Shown in pieces: positions 47,800 to 59,334 of a DNA stretch of 64,000 nt. The position numbers and the translations under genes were made by a program. This DNA is from Pohlia nutans (taxonomy: Eukaryota > Streptophyta > Bryopsida > Bryales > Mniaceae). Under the pieces are notes generated by a model that worked only from the letters and a program-made list of their open reading frames with translations, ran no database searches and was not told the origin of the DNA. The stretch is from contig CM040097.1 in NCBI GenBank assembly GCA_022496805.1, positions 19,954,072 through 20,018,071 on the forward strand, given 5' to 3'. How positions within the stretch are numbered: position 1 is the stretch's first letter; the number at the start of each line of letters is the position of its first letter.

Positions 47800-50500
47800 A
47801 ATTGGATAAAAGGGGGCTGTGAAGATCATTTTGGAGCTCCTCATTCCATACGGCGAAGCCCTGCTAACAATTAGCTAGGAGTGATTAGAAAATTTGTCGA
47901 TGTAGACCTCGTGGTGGTAGTTGAGGAGAGAGAGACTGGTTTTTGAGTAGAAGAAATTAGGCGGAACTAGAATCTAGGAATGAGATCGTGGATTGTAATG
48001 TGTGGGAGGGGGTTTGCTTCTGAAAACCGTGGGTTTTGGTGAGTTCTTAAAAAGTTTTGCGTTGAAGAGAAAAGAAAAAATATAGATCCGATAGAATTTG
48101 GGAGTTGCTAGGTTTGGAATCGGGGGGCTGGTTTGAGAGGCAAAATCATGGCCAAGAGATCACGACGAAGGCGACGGAGGTGTGAGGGAGAAGCCTGGAC
48201 CAGTAGCAGCGCGGAGGTGACCAGGATTGAAGGCAAGGAAGGCGACGACGGAGGTACTGACGGCCACGAGCACGGAGGGGGGCAGCAGTGAAGACGACCA
48301 CAACATCACGACGACCAGCACCGACGAGCTCGACCCGGCTGCGGCGTCAGCGGCGAGGAGAACAAGGCGAGGACGAGCGCTGAAGATCAGCGGCGATGTC
48401 GGCAGCGAGGCGGGGACGAGGCGAATTCGAGAGCAGCGGCGGAGGTCGGCAGCAGCTGCGACGATCGAGGGCAGAAGACGAAGAGCAAGGCGACGGCGTG
48501 CCACGGCCAGGAGGCGACCACAGGACGAGGGCGACGACGGCGATCAGGCTGGAGACCGGCAGCTTGCACAGGCCCTGTCTCCCTCCCCGTGTGAAATAAG
48601 GGAGAGAAGACAGGGTGACAATAGGGAGGGAGTAACTCCCTACTCTCCTTGTCCCCAGTTTTTTGTGTTTGAAAATTCATTCGTCACCTTTAGGACTAGA
48701 GTGATTAAGGAGAACACTTTATGTTAACCGGTAATTTAATTGCCTAAGGTTGCGTGTTACTTCACAGCCTTATTGTAATTGCTAGTGCTAGATATTGGTT
48801 GGATCTTGCTCTCTTGGACTTGTCTTGTGTTGATTGACTATTCCGGTTCGGTGGAGGGTATAGCGCGGAAGCGCTGCCCAATTTTCACCGGGCCGGAATC
48901 ATTTTGGAAAAGAATAGAGGGGCAGAATTAGGGTTTTTTGGGCACGACGCGGAAGCGCTGCCCAAAATTTCCAATCCGCTCCTTGCACCCCATGATCTTG
49001 TTCTATAATTGCGGTTGTGGTGTAGTAGGACTTTTCACCCTTGATAAGCCCCAATTGTATGAGTTTGGTACTCGTTTTTGGTCATGTTAGTGTGCTGTGG
49101 TTTTTGAATTAGTGCGGTTTTTTGGTGTTTTGGAGTGATAATGGTCTAAATCAACCCCAATTTTGAGTACTAAGGTATTTGGACTCAATTGGGTTGAATG
49201 GGCAATTTTCCATGGTTCTAGACCCATTTCTAGGTCTTAGTGTTACGCTGCCATTTTGGATAGGGGTGCAATTTCCCCCTATCTAGCCATTTTTACCCCC
49301 AAGAAACTAACACTCACTTGAGTACGTGGTACTCATGGTGCATGGTATGTAATTGAGGTCAAGGTGGGTGTTTTGGAGAGTTTTGTGCTTGGGTTTTGTG
49401 TGCTGCCATTTTTGGCTTACCTCACAATTTGTCTAAATTTGCATTGTGTCCCATCGTTTATATGTGATTGATTCATCCCACTTATCTACCTATAGGAGTC
49501 CATTGCTTGGAGTGTCTGGTCCCACCACCCTCGGCCGGCTATGTGATGCGTTGACCGGGCAACCGGTCAAAGTACTCACACCTAAAACCGTGGATGTGCA
49601 GTTTAAGGTGTATAATGTTTGTAGTCAATCTGGAAAAACTTGGGAGAGAAAGAAGAAACGGAGATAATTGGACCGATATATAGGATTATATTTTTTATTT
49701 TTTATTTTTAAATACATAGTCATAGTAATCAAACTTAGCGAGCAAGTACTTCAACAAACTAGAAGTTCTAGTGTTGTAGCGATTCATAACAGTAAGCTTT
49801 GATTCTACTTCTAGTCTCCCACTCTCCCCCACTAAACACCAATTGTAGTTCATTTACCAATATGCAGTCATTGTGATGCTAGCCGCGACAAAAAATTGCA
49901 CTAAAACTAAGGCGTCTTGATTATCCCTGCAGCTACCAGAATTTGGTGGACTTCGTCCATGCTTAGACTAGGGGCATGGATGAAAGTGTCCACTATGTAG
50001 TCTAGCTTGCAGAGGAAGCGAAAGACATAGTAAAGGTGTTTGCAGTTGACGTACATGCTACGCCTTCCAGTCTGCACCCTAAACTGTCCAATAGGTCTGG
50101 CTCAAAACGTGTTTCCCCACCTTTGCGTCACACTGTTTTCGTTCCTCCTTCGTTGTTCATGTTCATGCTCGCTTTTCGGCGTGATACCGTCTTGCTGCTG
50201 CTCTTGTGTCACGCTTGCTGCTACTTGCTTGCTTGCGGTCTGAGGAACTAGGGTTTCAGTATTGTTTCATTTTCCGTGTTTGCTTACTTACGCTGGTTCT
50301 TGCAAAATACGGTTTTAGGGTGCTCACGTTGTTTGCGTTTAGGATTTGAAAGGAGCCTGCTGCATTTGCAAGAGCTCGCGACATGAGCTTGATTTTTGAA
50401 CATTGAATCCCGTTTGAAGGTTTAGGGTGTTTGCTGATCCGCGCGTGTTTGCTCACAAGGTATGATTTTCTTCCCCTTCTATTATCAAATGCGAAGGTTT
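47800..50500. other. Non-coding or unresolved stretch, GC-rich island 48.1-48.6 kb
   Basis: 48160-48600 is GC-rich and open in several frames on both strands with Arg/Ala/Asp-rich low-complexity translations, so no frame can be preferred. 48866-48885 and 48951-48966 carry the same GCGGAAGCGCTGCCCAA motif, as paired regulatory or leader sequence of a retroelement might, but no polyprotein is present. No gene supported. Confidence 0.4.
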
Positions 50501-51040
50501 TTCTCACAATTCTTGCACGTCATAAGTTTGATTATGCAATTTCTAGCATGACTGTGTGCACAACTTTAGCTCGATAGACGTTTAGTTCCATACACATTCA
50601 GCTCGACTCTCCCATTTTTTGGCCTCGGACTCTATGGGGTTGACCTTCCAATCTCCACCCTAAACTGACAAATATGAGGGTTGACCTTCCGTTTTTGAAC
50701 AAGTATGATACTCTTTCATGCTTTGAACTGGATGTATGTCTAGAATTTGTCTCGTTAGCTCGAGTGAAGGTAAATGTCCTAGTGATCAGCTTTCTATTTT
50801 CTGATCACCTCTCCGGATTTATGGTCTTGATGCTAATGTACCAGAGATTGTCCTGATTTATAGATATGGCATGGACAAGGAAGATTGCAAGAATCGTTCG
50901 AGATGTGCCCAATCTCCCAGCTAGAGAGCCTGATACTGTCAACGATGTGTCAACAAAGGAGCATGCAGATGTTCCAGATGTAAGTTTCCAACTCATCGCC
51001 AGATTCTAGTTTTCTGGGGAATTGATTGTGATCGTCTCAA

Positions 51041-51157
51041 TTTAGCTCGTCTCCAGCTAATTAGGCACATGTTCATACCGTTATTTCCTGACCAACGTGG
51101 TACCACACAAAATTTATAAAGTTTGTCTTGATTTGAATTTAGCTCGAGTTGAGTTAA
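51041..51157. repeat. Two family-B palindromes in an intron
   Basis: 51041-51061 (TTTAGCTCGTCTCCAGCTAA...) and 51138-51157 (TTTAGCTCGAGTTGAGTTAA) in the intron between the first two exons. Degenerate half-sites occur near 50565 and 50757. Confidence 0.65.
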
Positions 51158-51915
51158 CTTGTCAAATGTCCATACTCTGTTCTGCAGACCACCATAGAGA
51201 TCTACAACACGAGACATCTACAGAGCTTCCTCGAGGCACTTCAAGTCAACCCCTCGAGCCATTCCCTTGGATCAATTGCTTTCGAAGTAGGTACATGGGG
51301 CCAATTGTGGAGTCCGAAGGAGAAGTCAATTCTTTTGTGGTCAGTTAGTCCCAAAGATCTTTTCGATTTCTACTTCTATCAACAGTCTAGGTGACAAATG
51401 GTGTTCCATTCCCTTTGTCTTGATGCTGTGATTTCTCTTGTTTCAGTGGAGGAGGGCATCTTCTTCTTAATCTTTGGGTTTCAGGGTCGGAATATGCGTT
51501 TACCATCGTTTTTCTGCCTACTAAGATCCGATTTGATTGGCATCACTTCGTGAGTATTTGGCCGGGAAGATAGACTTGTCTGCACTTGCCCATCTTGAAA
51601 GTAAAGTAGTTGGAAATATGTCCACCCCGAAAGCCTTCGAAAGAACCTACCAGTTGATGAGAACAATGATTTTGAAAGGCATGACAGATTTTGAGAGCTC
51701 CAATGGGAAAAGGCAATCCAGGAGGGGAGGTGCTCAAGCATTGCAGGCAAAGTCTACCTCAGGGATTGTTCGTTCGGGTTTCGCCACGCTTGGAGCAACT
51801 CCAATCGCTCCAAGTAACAAACGCCCGAACACAGATGCCTGCAGTTCTGGCTCCAAGAGATCTAAGGGCAGCTTAGTTGGAAGGGCTCTGACATCCGTGC
51901 ATCCTATAATTAAGG

Positions 51916-52169
51916 CTCGTGGGGGTCACTTTCAAATATTGCGTAACAGCGTGCGAACAAAGATAGGGTCCAAATAAATTTTTGAAGATAATATTTATAA
52001 ATGATTTACATTAATATAGGATGCTCACAATTCATTACAAGAATAAAAATGAAAATATTCTTGAAATATTACTAATTATAGTAAGAATTATTTTTAAATT
52101 TTAGTGTACTTTTAAATACCCTCTGTTCACATGTGATACTCAAAAGATACAAAGAGTGACCTCCCCGAG
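51916..52169. mobile_element. hAT-type MITE, copy 3, inside the ParB-like ORF (254 bp)
   Basis: Ends CTCGTGGGGGTCACTTTC and AGAGTGACCTCCCCGAG. 8-bp target duplication AATTAAGG / AGTTAAGG (51908-51915 and 52170-52177, one mismatch). Its interior aligns with copy 1 at 28.4 kb. The ORF to the left and right is in the same frame once one target copy is discounted, so the element landed in an exon. Confidence 0.88.
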
Positions 52170-52874
52170 AGTTAAGGCGCCGGTGAGCGATAAAGAAATT
52201 GATTACGAAGAAGCCCGCAAGGCACTTAAGGACTTGTGGGAGAAATGCAAGGAGTGTTTTGTCTTTGGAAAGAACCATGTGGTGGAGGTTGACATCGACT
52301 TTTTGGAGCCGTCAGAGGCAAAATACATTGTCCGGTCGTTGGAACCTGCTCGAATAGCCTACTACAAGAATATCCTTACCAACGCAGCCGACGTCAATTC
52401 TAGGCAGTTCATTACCATTATGCCTAAGCTTGATAAGGCACCGGCGAAATGGGACTGGACGATGCGTGTAAGTTTCGAATCATTAACGGGCAACACCATG
52501 TTGAAGCTGCTAGAGTGTTGATTCGGCATAAGCAAGTTGACGAAGGTAAATTGATTGTGGTTAAGACGTGGAAGGCATACATTGTTTGGCATAAGGACGC
52601 AACCAAGATTATGGATGTTTTTTATAATGAAGAACATGACAAACAATGCCTGGGATTTTCACTATGTCTTAGGCAACAAATATCATAGGAGCCAAGAGTG
52701 TTTAGATTGACTATGGGAGTCCGTCGAAGGTAAAGAAGCCCGGCGGTCATGAATCGGGTGAGGATATTGCAAATCGGACTAGCTATGAGGTACGTGTTAT
52801 TTTGTTATGGCATCACTTGATTCCTGAATGAATTTTATTAGTATTGTCCTTGCGGCTTCAGTTCTCTTAGCTGG

Positions 52875-52895
52875 TTTAGCTCAAGTCGAGCTAAA
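52875..52895. repeat. Family-B palindrome in an intron
   Basis: TTTAGCTCAA, a central base, then TCGAGCTAAA. One mismatch between the arms. Confidence 0.8.
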
Positions 52896-54337
52896 GTTTG
52901 CATCCTAAGCTGCGCATGTATACATGTGCCACTCTGCATTGCCTCACAACATTCTCATTGATTCAGGCTTTTGCGGTTGCAATGGTGAAGCGGTTTGTTA
53001 GTATCAACACGAACGCGAAGGACAAATTCTTAAACCGGCAGACCTTCGGAACGAGTTGGCCATTATCACAACTTCTGAAGAGGTCTACCAGTTGTCGGCG
53101 AGGTTTATCGTTGATTACACAATGGGAGAGTTGATCGATCCCGATACTGAATTAAAATTCAACAAGGCCAAAGATTGGGAGGCGTCCTCAAAGAAATTTA
53201 TTTTGGCTCGTGAATTCTTTAAGGCAATGGGGGAGCTGGACAATACAAACTTGAAGATAATGACGTTGCATCTTCTGAACGAGACTCGTGGTCGAACATT
53301 GCCATACCCGAAGGTGATCGTAAAGAAGCCCACAAGAAACTACTTCCATTGCATGGCAAACAAGCAGTGGGTTGAGATACGGAAGAGGAAGAACACTATT
53401 GCCAAGGAGTTGCACAATCTGAAGCCATCGCTTGGGTTGTTCAACACCGAGTGAAATTTTGACATAGACAAGTGGAAACTGTTCAAGAAGGATTATAATG
53501 TGTCTCATTAGACAATAGCCATGCTTCTCTCTGTTCCAGGTGATTCTTTCTTCACCGCGTACCGCCAGAAGAAGATTAAGAAGAAGAGTGTGGAAGAGAT
53601 TTCGAAGTTCGCAGCGGAGTTCTTCAAGAAATTTTTGGATGTCAAAAGGTCATTCCACATCGCCCACTCCGGTACTTTACACTCGACTGTTTGATTCTTC
53701 CTAATTTGAATTCGGCGAATGGGATGGAGATTATGCCTGGTCTGACTCCAGGTGTAGCATTGACATTATCGATCTACGCTGTGTTCCTTGAACTGGAAGT
53801 AGAGTGGATGATACTGCTAATCTCTACTTCCAAGAGTTCCTTGATAAGTACACGGAGTCCGTGTCGGACCCGACTCTGCGCACCCCCCAGGTTTGGCTTT
53901 GAATAACCGAGAGTGTTGATTGATATTGTCAAGCCCTGGTATAGGCGAACAAGTTAAAGGATGAGTATATTCACAAGGGTTCGAACTATATGCCATCCAA
54001 TAACGAACGAGTGAACGAAATCCTGGAGGGTAAGGCATTAGAGAAGTACGTGGTTCCTTTGCTCTTTCTTGTAAAGAAGGGAAGTACTGTTTATGAAATT
54101 GTCAATGGCGTTCCTTCAACTTTCTATGCACTCAATTTGCCCCTCTACACTAAGGCCGTTATGTACAGGGTACACGACTTCAGCATTAGGACATCGCAGC
54201 TGCGTTTGGAATTCTACTGTCAAGTTCTTAAAATATTCTCTTTTCCCGGCGAGAAGTTTATTTTGCTAATGGCGGGGTCCAAGCCCATGCTGGCTGGAAT
54301 TGTACATATAACTTCTGCCCACCTTTGAAAGCTCACG

Positions 54338-54455
54338 TTTAGCTCAATTTGAGTTAAAACTACATCACATAATGGATATCAATACGTCTTACGCATATGC
54401 ACTTGTAATGTTCCTCTTCTTTCTTTTATTGATATTTAGCTCAAGCCGAGCTAAA
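54338..54455. repeat. Two family-B palindromes between the methylase-like and coiled-coil segments
   Basis: 54338-54358 and 54435-54455. Both have counterparts at the matching positions of copy 3 (63028-63048 and 62931-62951). Confidence 0.85.
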
Positions 54456-54740
54456 CCATGGATTGCAGCTTCGAGTCGGTTGTTGATGGTGTATCATATT
54501 GGTATTATGGTTCTTCTACTGACAATTTGCGTTACCTTGTTCCGCAAATGTGTCACGTCGAGACAGATGTGGTTTTGGACGCCAATGAGGTTGAAACGTA
54601 CGTGAAAATGGCTCACAACTATCAAGACTTGGAATACAATGACTTTACCGTGGCCGCGTATGTTAATAGTGATGCCAATCTTAGGCCTATGGGTCATGTT
54701 GACAAGACAACGGGTGTGAAGGGAAAGGCCAAAGCTACGA

Positions 54741-56661
54741 TGTCGTGATGGAAATACTTCCATCGTGTACATTTATGCTCTAAGCTTTGTATTTTCAATA
54801 AATGGAGTAGCGGAATGAAAATGATCGGTCATAATGAATTAATGACCACCGCAATTTCAACCAACCAAGTCCGCAGCTTGGCGTTTGTAGACTTCTTCGA
54901 TACGTATTTATTCTTCTGCAGGTTTGTGGAAGTCCTAGCCTGGTGTTGATTGTTTTTAATTATTCTAATTTCAGTTTGTTTTGTTTTATTGGAAAGTACA
55001 TTTAGTTTGTCTTTTGTTCTAATAAAATCACAAAAGGATTTTGGTGGTTTGAAAGGTGTGAATAGAAAGGGGGATAAGTACCTTCTATAGAGCTTCAAAA
55101 GGAAGCATGGGCAAATGTGCCCCACCGCTACCTTTGATTGGAGGAGAATTAAAGAGATCTTGGGTTTATGGGGAGTGTATAGGAATTTTTGTGTGTGTAA
55201 AAATAGTGAGAGTTTTGAAGTAGAATTTTGACTTGATGTAGCTCATCGAGCAAGACTTTGTTTAATTTGAAACTTTGGAAGATTTTTTTTTGTAATGATA
55301 CCTTTTCAAATTCATCTTCTAAGTTGAATTTGGAGTTATATTGCAAAAGTCATAAAGGTTTGAAGTTGTAGAAACCCTTGGCCATCCATTGAGAGGGCAG
55401 AGGATTCAACAAACCATAACTTTTGTTGTCTTTATCAACTTGCTTTGAAATTTAAAGGGTGTATTAATTATTAAAATAAATCTTCAAAAATTTATTACTC
55501 TTAAGATTTGAAGGTCCAAAGAGAAAGTTATCGAAGTGTGAAGACTTGAAAGTTGACTGCCTTTGGAATGAAGCAAACTAAGACTTCGAGGACCATAACT
55601 TTTGGTCATCATAATAATTTCTTTTGAAAATTACAGATGTCATAGCTTATGAGATTAGCTCTCTAGATTTCTATGACTCAATTTATTTAAAGTTTTATTA
55701 AGGGAGTTGTTGTGTGTTGAATTTGAGAGGTTGATTCTCTGTAAAAACAAAGAGACTGAAACTTTGATTAGCCATAAATCATGGATTGAGTTTAGGGTTT
55801 CTACAAAAATTATACATATTGTAGTAGTTTTCATTAGCTTTTCAAAATGCTATTGCACTTGTATGTAAATGCTTTACATCAAAAGTTATGAAGATATAAA
55901 GAGGCGGAGGTTGCTTGTCAAAGGAAAAACAAAAAGGCTTCCATGTTTCTCTTTTATAACTTTTGGACTCTTATAATTTTTGGACTGTAACTTAGACTCA
56001 AGTGCAATTTAGAAGAGTGTTAGTTCGTTATTTTGACTTTCCAAAAAAGCTACTACACATAGCTTTTAAAGATTTGAGTCATCTGAAGAATTAATTTGAA
56101 ACTCACAGCTACAATAGAAGTTTACCTTGAGGGTTTCTTTATGTTTTGAACACTTTGAGACTTGAAAGCAAGAAGATTTGAAGACTTCAAGACAAGAAGA
56201 CATGAAGATTCGTGTGTTGTGGCTTGTGGTTCCTAGCCGGCTTTGGAGGCTCGTTGTCTTTTATTGTTATTCTCAGCCGGTTTTGAAGACTAGTTGTTTT
56301 CAATTTTGTTTTGTAAATTTTGTAGCGGCGATGTGGGATAGATCACTCACACGGTTGTATTTATGTTGTTCTCGCTGGTGAAGCACGTTTGCTGGTCACT
56401 GTGGGTTTGAAGTTTAGGAGCCATCTTTTAGACGGTTTCAGCTCGTGGTCTGGCCGTCCCGTTTTACCCGTCTGAGGCCCGTGATTTTTTATTACACCAT
56501 TCTTACCTTTAAACCTGTCGAGAGCCATTGCAGGATAGGCTACTGTGAAGAGTTTACAAGATTTGAAGAATTGAAGGCACAATTAATCTCCCAAGCTATC
56601 TATTCTCAGTCGCAGTCAGATTCCTTGTGAATTCTCAAAGCGCGCTCCTTTCTACCCGACA
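54741..56661. mobile_element. TG...CA insertion (solo-LTR-like), second copy, 1921 bp
   Basis: Begins TGTCGTGATGGAAATAC and ends TCTACCCGACA, the same ends as 16887-18221. Flanked by ACGA and ACGG (54737-54740 and 56662-56665). Copy 3 has no insertion at this site, giving the uninterrupted state. The interior is AT-rich with repeated AACTTTTGG and GAAAGTTAT-type phrases and no ORF of note. Confidence 0.72.
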
Positions 56662-57206
56662 ACGGGTAAGGGAAAGAGGAAAAAGGCAGGTAAAGCTTCG
56701 CGTAGGATGCCCTCTAGTCAATAGGTTGACGATGACGATTCAACATCCATCTTGGAAGACGAGATTGCTTCTCATGCTGGCCCCTTGACGCCGAGGGCAT
56801 TGACGATCTTCCCAGAGGCTTCCGAGTCCACTTGGCGTATTGCACGTCGTCTTGATGCGCCGGTCATTGGCTTTTCAGACGTGGCAATTCGATCACATAG
56901 TCGCCGCGCTCCTGTCCGTCCTCGTGCACAGTCTATATATTATGGTCTAGGAGTTAGTCGTTCTTTTTTTGCCTGGCGACGTGGTCGCGGTCGCACACGC
57001 GGACTGCATGGGGCTCGGTTAGGGCGGGCTTCTTCTTTGTCGCCAAGTGATGGCCGTGATCACTCCACATCCGTGGCCGTGCCTGGGGCACCCGTGGTCC
57101 AGAGATCACTTTTGGCCAATTATGCGGCGAGTGACCCCTCGAGCGACGAGGAGGGTCATGTTCAGGGGCTCCGATGCAAACGTCGGCAGGACAAGGTTGA
57201 TATTGA

Positions 57207-57227
57207 TTTAGCTAGAGTCGAGCTAAA
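57207..57227. repeat. Family-B palindrome inside an ORF
   Basis: Encodes DLARVELN; one arm mismatch (AGCTAGA). The copy 3 counterpart at 62085-62105 has perfect arms. Confidence 0.88.
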
Positions 57228-58045
57228 CGATGCTTTTGATAGCCTTGTCAGCTCGGCGGCTGACAAGCCATTGTTCGTAGACGATTCGTCTGCGGATTCC
57301 AATAGCACTGAAGATGATCGAGCCCATAGAGAGCTCCGAATGAAGCGTGTTCACGATGGAGTAAGTCAGCGTTACGTGAATCCGAAACCAAAGATGATAT
57401 TTAGCCGGGTCAAGAGCGTTTGCCTCGAGAGGATGAGACATCTGATAGTTGCGACACATCCGACGACGGGATGGGCGATTGGGATGGCATCAATGATTAT
57501 GACGATCCTGAGCCTATGAATGTGGAGCATGTGAGTGACATTGCGCCATTATCCCCTCCGGCTGATTTGAATGATTCAGCGGTCCCTGCGCGTGTCGAGT
57601 CGATTGTGAATGTTTGGCCAGTGAATCAAGCTATTGGTCACCTATTGAAGGGCAAGTATGACGTCTGGTATGTGAAGGGAGTATGGAAACCATAGCATAT
57701 ACATGAGGATAATGTTGAGACCACGTTCTGCAACTTCAGAGAGGAGCTGAACTCTCTCGTACCGGACCAAATGGATCTTCTCAAAGGTCCACTTGGTCCC
57801 AAAGAGCTTGATGAGCCATCACAGCCCAAAGTGAAGGTTGAGTGCAGATCCGAGCCTATCTCCAAGGAATAGGTGCGGGAGAGGAAGCAAAAGGAGAAAA
57901 AAAAAAAAGAGGGCGATCAAAGCTTAGATTAGGGAGAATGAGCTCATTATTGAGCGGATGGCGAGGAAGAAGCTGGAGGCACAGCGAGAGAATCAAAGGA
58001 AGGCTAATATTGCTTCTTAGGTTGAACGCCATGAAAGATTGAAAA

Positions 58046-58310
58046 CACTTATATCGTTATAATGGGAATATACAGAGAATTTGGTAATTTTGAAGGCCAC
58101 CATTTAGAAGGCATCTGAAGGGAATAATTACCAAATAATCAGGTTATTATCAAAATGGAGGAATATTCTCAAAATAAAAAGAGAATATGACCAATTGAAC
58201 GATGACCAAGCCAAAGTATGTGATCCTCAATGAGAGAATTTTATTAATAGGAAATACCAAAAACAAAATACTGGTGTAAATGTAGACCTCGAAGGGATTG
58301 GCCTAGTACT
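58046..58310. other. Junction between the two inverted copies
   Basis: Homology of copy 2 to copy 3 fades near 58045. The next 265 bases are AT-rich and hold no gene, and probably include the 3' end of the minus-strand copy 3 transcript. Confidence 0.5.
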
Positions 58311-58312
58311 AC

Positions 58313-59164
58313 CTACACAGCACTACGTGTACGATGAGCGGAATCGTCCCCCTGACCCTTGAGAGTAGCTAGGACTACCTTACTATGACAATATTTAGAA
58401 GCACTAGCCTCCTCCCGCTCCAGTAACGCATCATCTCTATTCCGCTTTAAAGCAGACCGCCGACGCAGACGATGAGTCACAGACAATGACTTTGAAGGTT
58501 CAAGGTGAGTGTATCCCCCCGAAGACAAAGTGACACCAACGACTCTCGTTGGCACAGTTCCATTTAGCTTGACTCGAGCTAAATCGGCACTGACTTCGAC
58601 CACTGAGTTCCGAAATGGATCATCAGCTTCGACTGCTTCAGAGTTCACCGTCATTCGGGGCGTCTTATCATCCAGTAATTTGTGCGAAAGAGGTAAGATG
58701 GGCGGAACACCATTGAGCTCAGCCACTGGTCCAGGCACTGGAGAAGGAAGAGATCCCGTCGCCGGCAAATGTCGCATCGCAGGACTGTCCACCACACCAT
58801 CCTCGTCATCTTCCATGTCCTCCTTTGTGTAATCCACAGCCGACGCGTCGTCCGGAGCAGGGTAGATCAAGCCACGCCTCCTCTCTGAGAAAGTTCTCGA
58901 GTCCCCACTTATGAAGGAAGGATCGGACACCGTAGAAGGACCGATTGTAGGATTGACAACCAAAGCGGTCGTGGGAGCGGAAGGCAGCTGACGTCGAACG
59001 CAACCAATCTGAATAATATACGCACCAAATCCACAAATTGAGCCCGTGACGGAGAAAAGGTAGTGGTGGACAATAAAGGCACATAAGTACTCATGTGTAA
59101 CGAGGGCAAATTCACCAAACATTTTAGAAAGTGTCTTCATATTCAACAACGACAGATTTGACAA
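58313..59164 (-). CDS. Unrecognised 283-residue ORF downstream of the FCP1-like gene, copy 3
   Basis: ATG at 59164 (MSNLSLLNMKTLSKMFGEF) to TGA/stop at 58313. The first ~60 residues are hydrophobic (HEYLCAFIVHHYLFSVTGSI) and may be membrane-associated or an exon-intron mix. The rest is polar and rich in Ser, Pro, Asp and Arg, with an acidic KEDMEDDEDG patch and a basic RLRRRSALKRNRDD patch near the end. A family-B palindrome at 58563-58583 is translated as DLARVKLN in the same phase as in the coiled-coil protein. It lies 170 bases after the FCP1-like ORF on the same strand. Function unknown. Confidence 0.4.
   Translation of the reverse strand: MSNLSLLNMKTLSKMFGEFALVTHEYLCAFIVHHYLFSVTGSICGFGAYIIQIGCVRRQLPSAPTTALVVNPTIGPSTVSDPSFISGDSRTFSERRRGLIYPAPDDASAVDYTKEDMEDDEDGVVDSPAMRHLPATGSLPSPVPGPVAELNGVPPILPLSHKLLDDKTPRMTVNSEAVEADDPFRNSVVEVSADLARVKLNGTVPTRVVGVTLSSGGYTHLEPSKSLSVTHRLRRRSALKRNRDDALLEREEASASKYCHSKVVLATLKGQGDDSAHRTRSAV
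58563..58583. repeat. Family-B palindrome inside an ORF
   Basis: TTTAGCTTGA, central C, TCGAGCTAAA; one mismatch. Confidence 0.85.
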
Positions 59165-59334
59165 ATCTTCAATATTGAGGAATAGATAAGTTCAAAAAAT
59201 TAAAGTAACTACGGCAATTTCTTTCCGTTGATCAGCTCCTGATTCCAAGAACACGAAAGATGACGGCTCAAGAACTTATAAAAGTCCGAGTCCTTAGATA
59301 AGTCATTATGCGAAGGTCGACGGCTAAGAATTGT

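Larger units (their letters stand above)
50866..54328 (+). pseudogene. ParB-like plus DNA-methylase-like gene, copy 2
   Basis: Exons begin 50866-50979 (MAWTRKIARIVRDV) and 51188-51390, then an exon from about 51448. It is the counterpart of the element 1 gene: GTWGQLWSPKEK aligns with AWGLMWQKKSDE; a Lys/Arg-rich linker follows; then VVEVDIDFLEPSEAKYIVRSL and, after a frameshift near 52463, FRIINGQHHVEAARVLI, a ParB-type G-x-H motif. Later exons (52973-53451 and beyond) are helical. The last segment, 53987-54300, ends LRLEFYCQVLKIFSFPGEKF-ILLMAGSKPMLAGIV, which resembles the C-terminal motif I of N4/N6 DNA methyltransferases (FSxPGDxVLDPFAGSGTT) with altered residues. Frame breaks near 51540 and 52463 and a MITE at 51916-52169 mark it as dead. 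Introns carry family-B palindromes. Confidence 0.5.
54458..57873 (+). pseudogene. Acidic coiled-coil protein, copy 2, split by an insertion
   Basis: Segments 54458-54740 and 56662-57873 align in order with copy 3 (62930-61450, minus). N-terminal part: VETDVVLDANEVETYVKMAH and YNDFTVAAYVNSDAN. Then a GK/KR-rich basic stretch, a Ser/Arg/Gly-rich region, DLARVELN encoded by a family-B palindrome (57207-57227), an acidic Ser/Asp tract and NVWPVNQAIGHLLKGKYDVW. It is broken by the TG...CA element 54741-56661, by TAG in place of a Pro codon near 56717, by a frameshift near 57400, and by TAG at 57871-57873 where copy 3 has CAG. Homology to copy 3 continues to about 58045 through a degraded coiled-coil region. 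No enzyme motif. Confidence 0.6.

Noticed and set aside
48227..48727. Arg/Ala-rich 166-residue ORF as a gene
   Set aside because: GC-rich low-complexity DNA is open in several frames on both strands; composition explains the translation.
54741..56661. Insertion as an intron of the coiled-coil gene
   Set aside because: It starts TGTCG rather than GT with a donor context, has the same ends as an unrelated insertion at 16.9 kb, and copy 3 lacks it.
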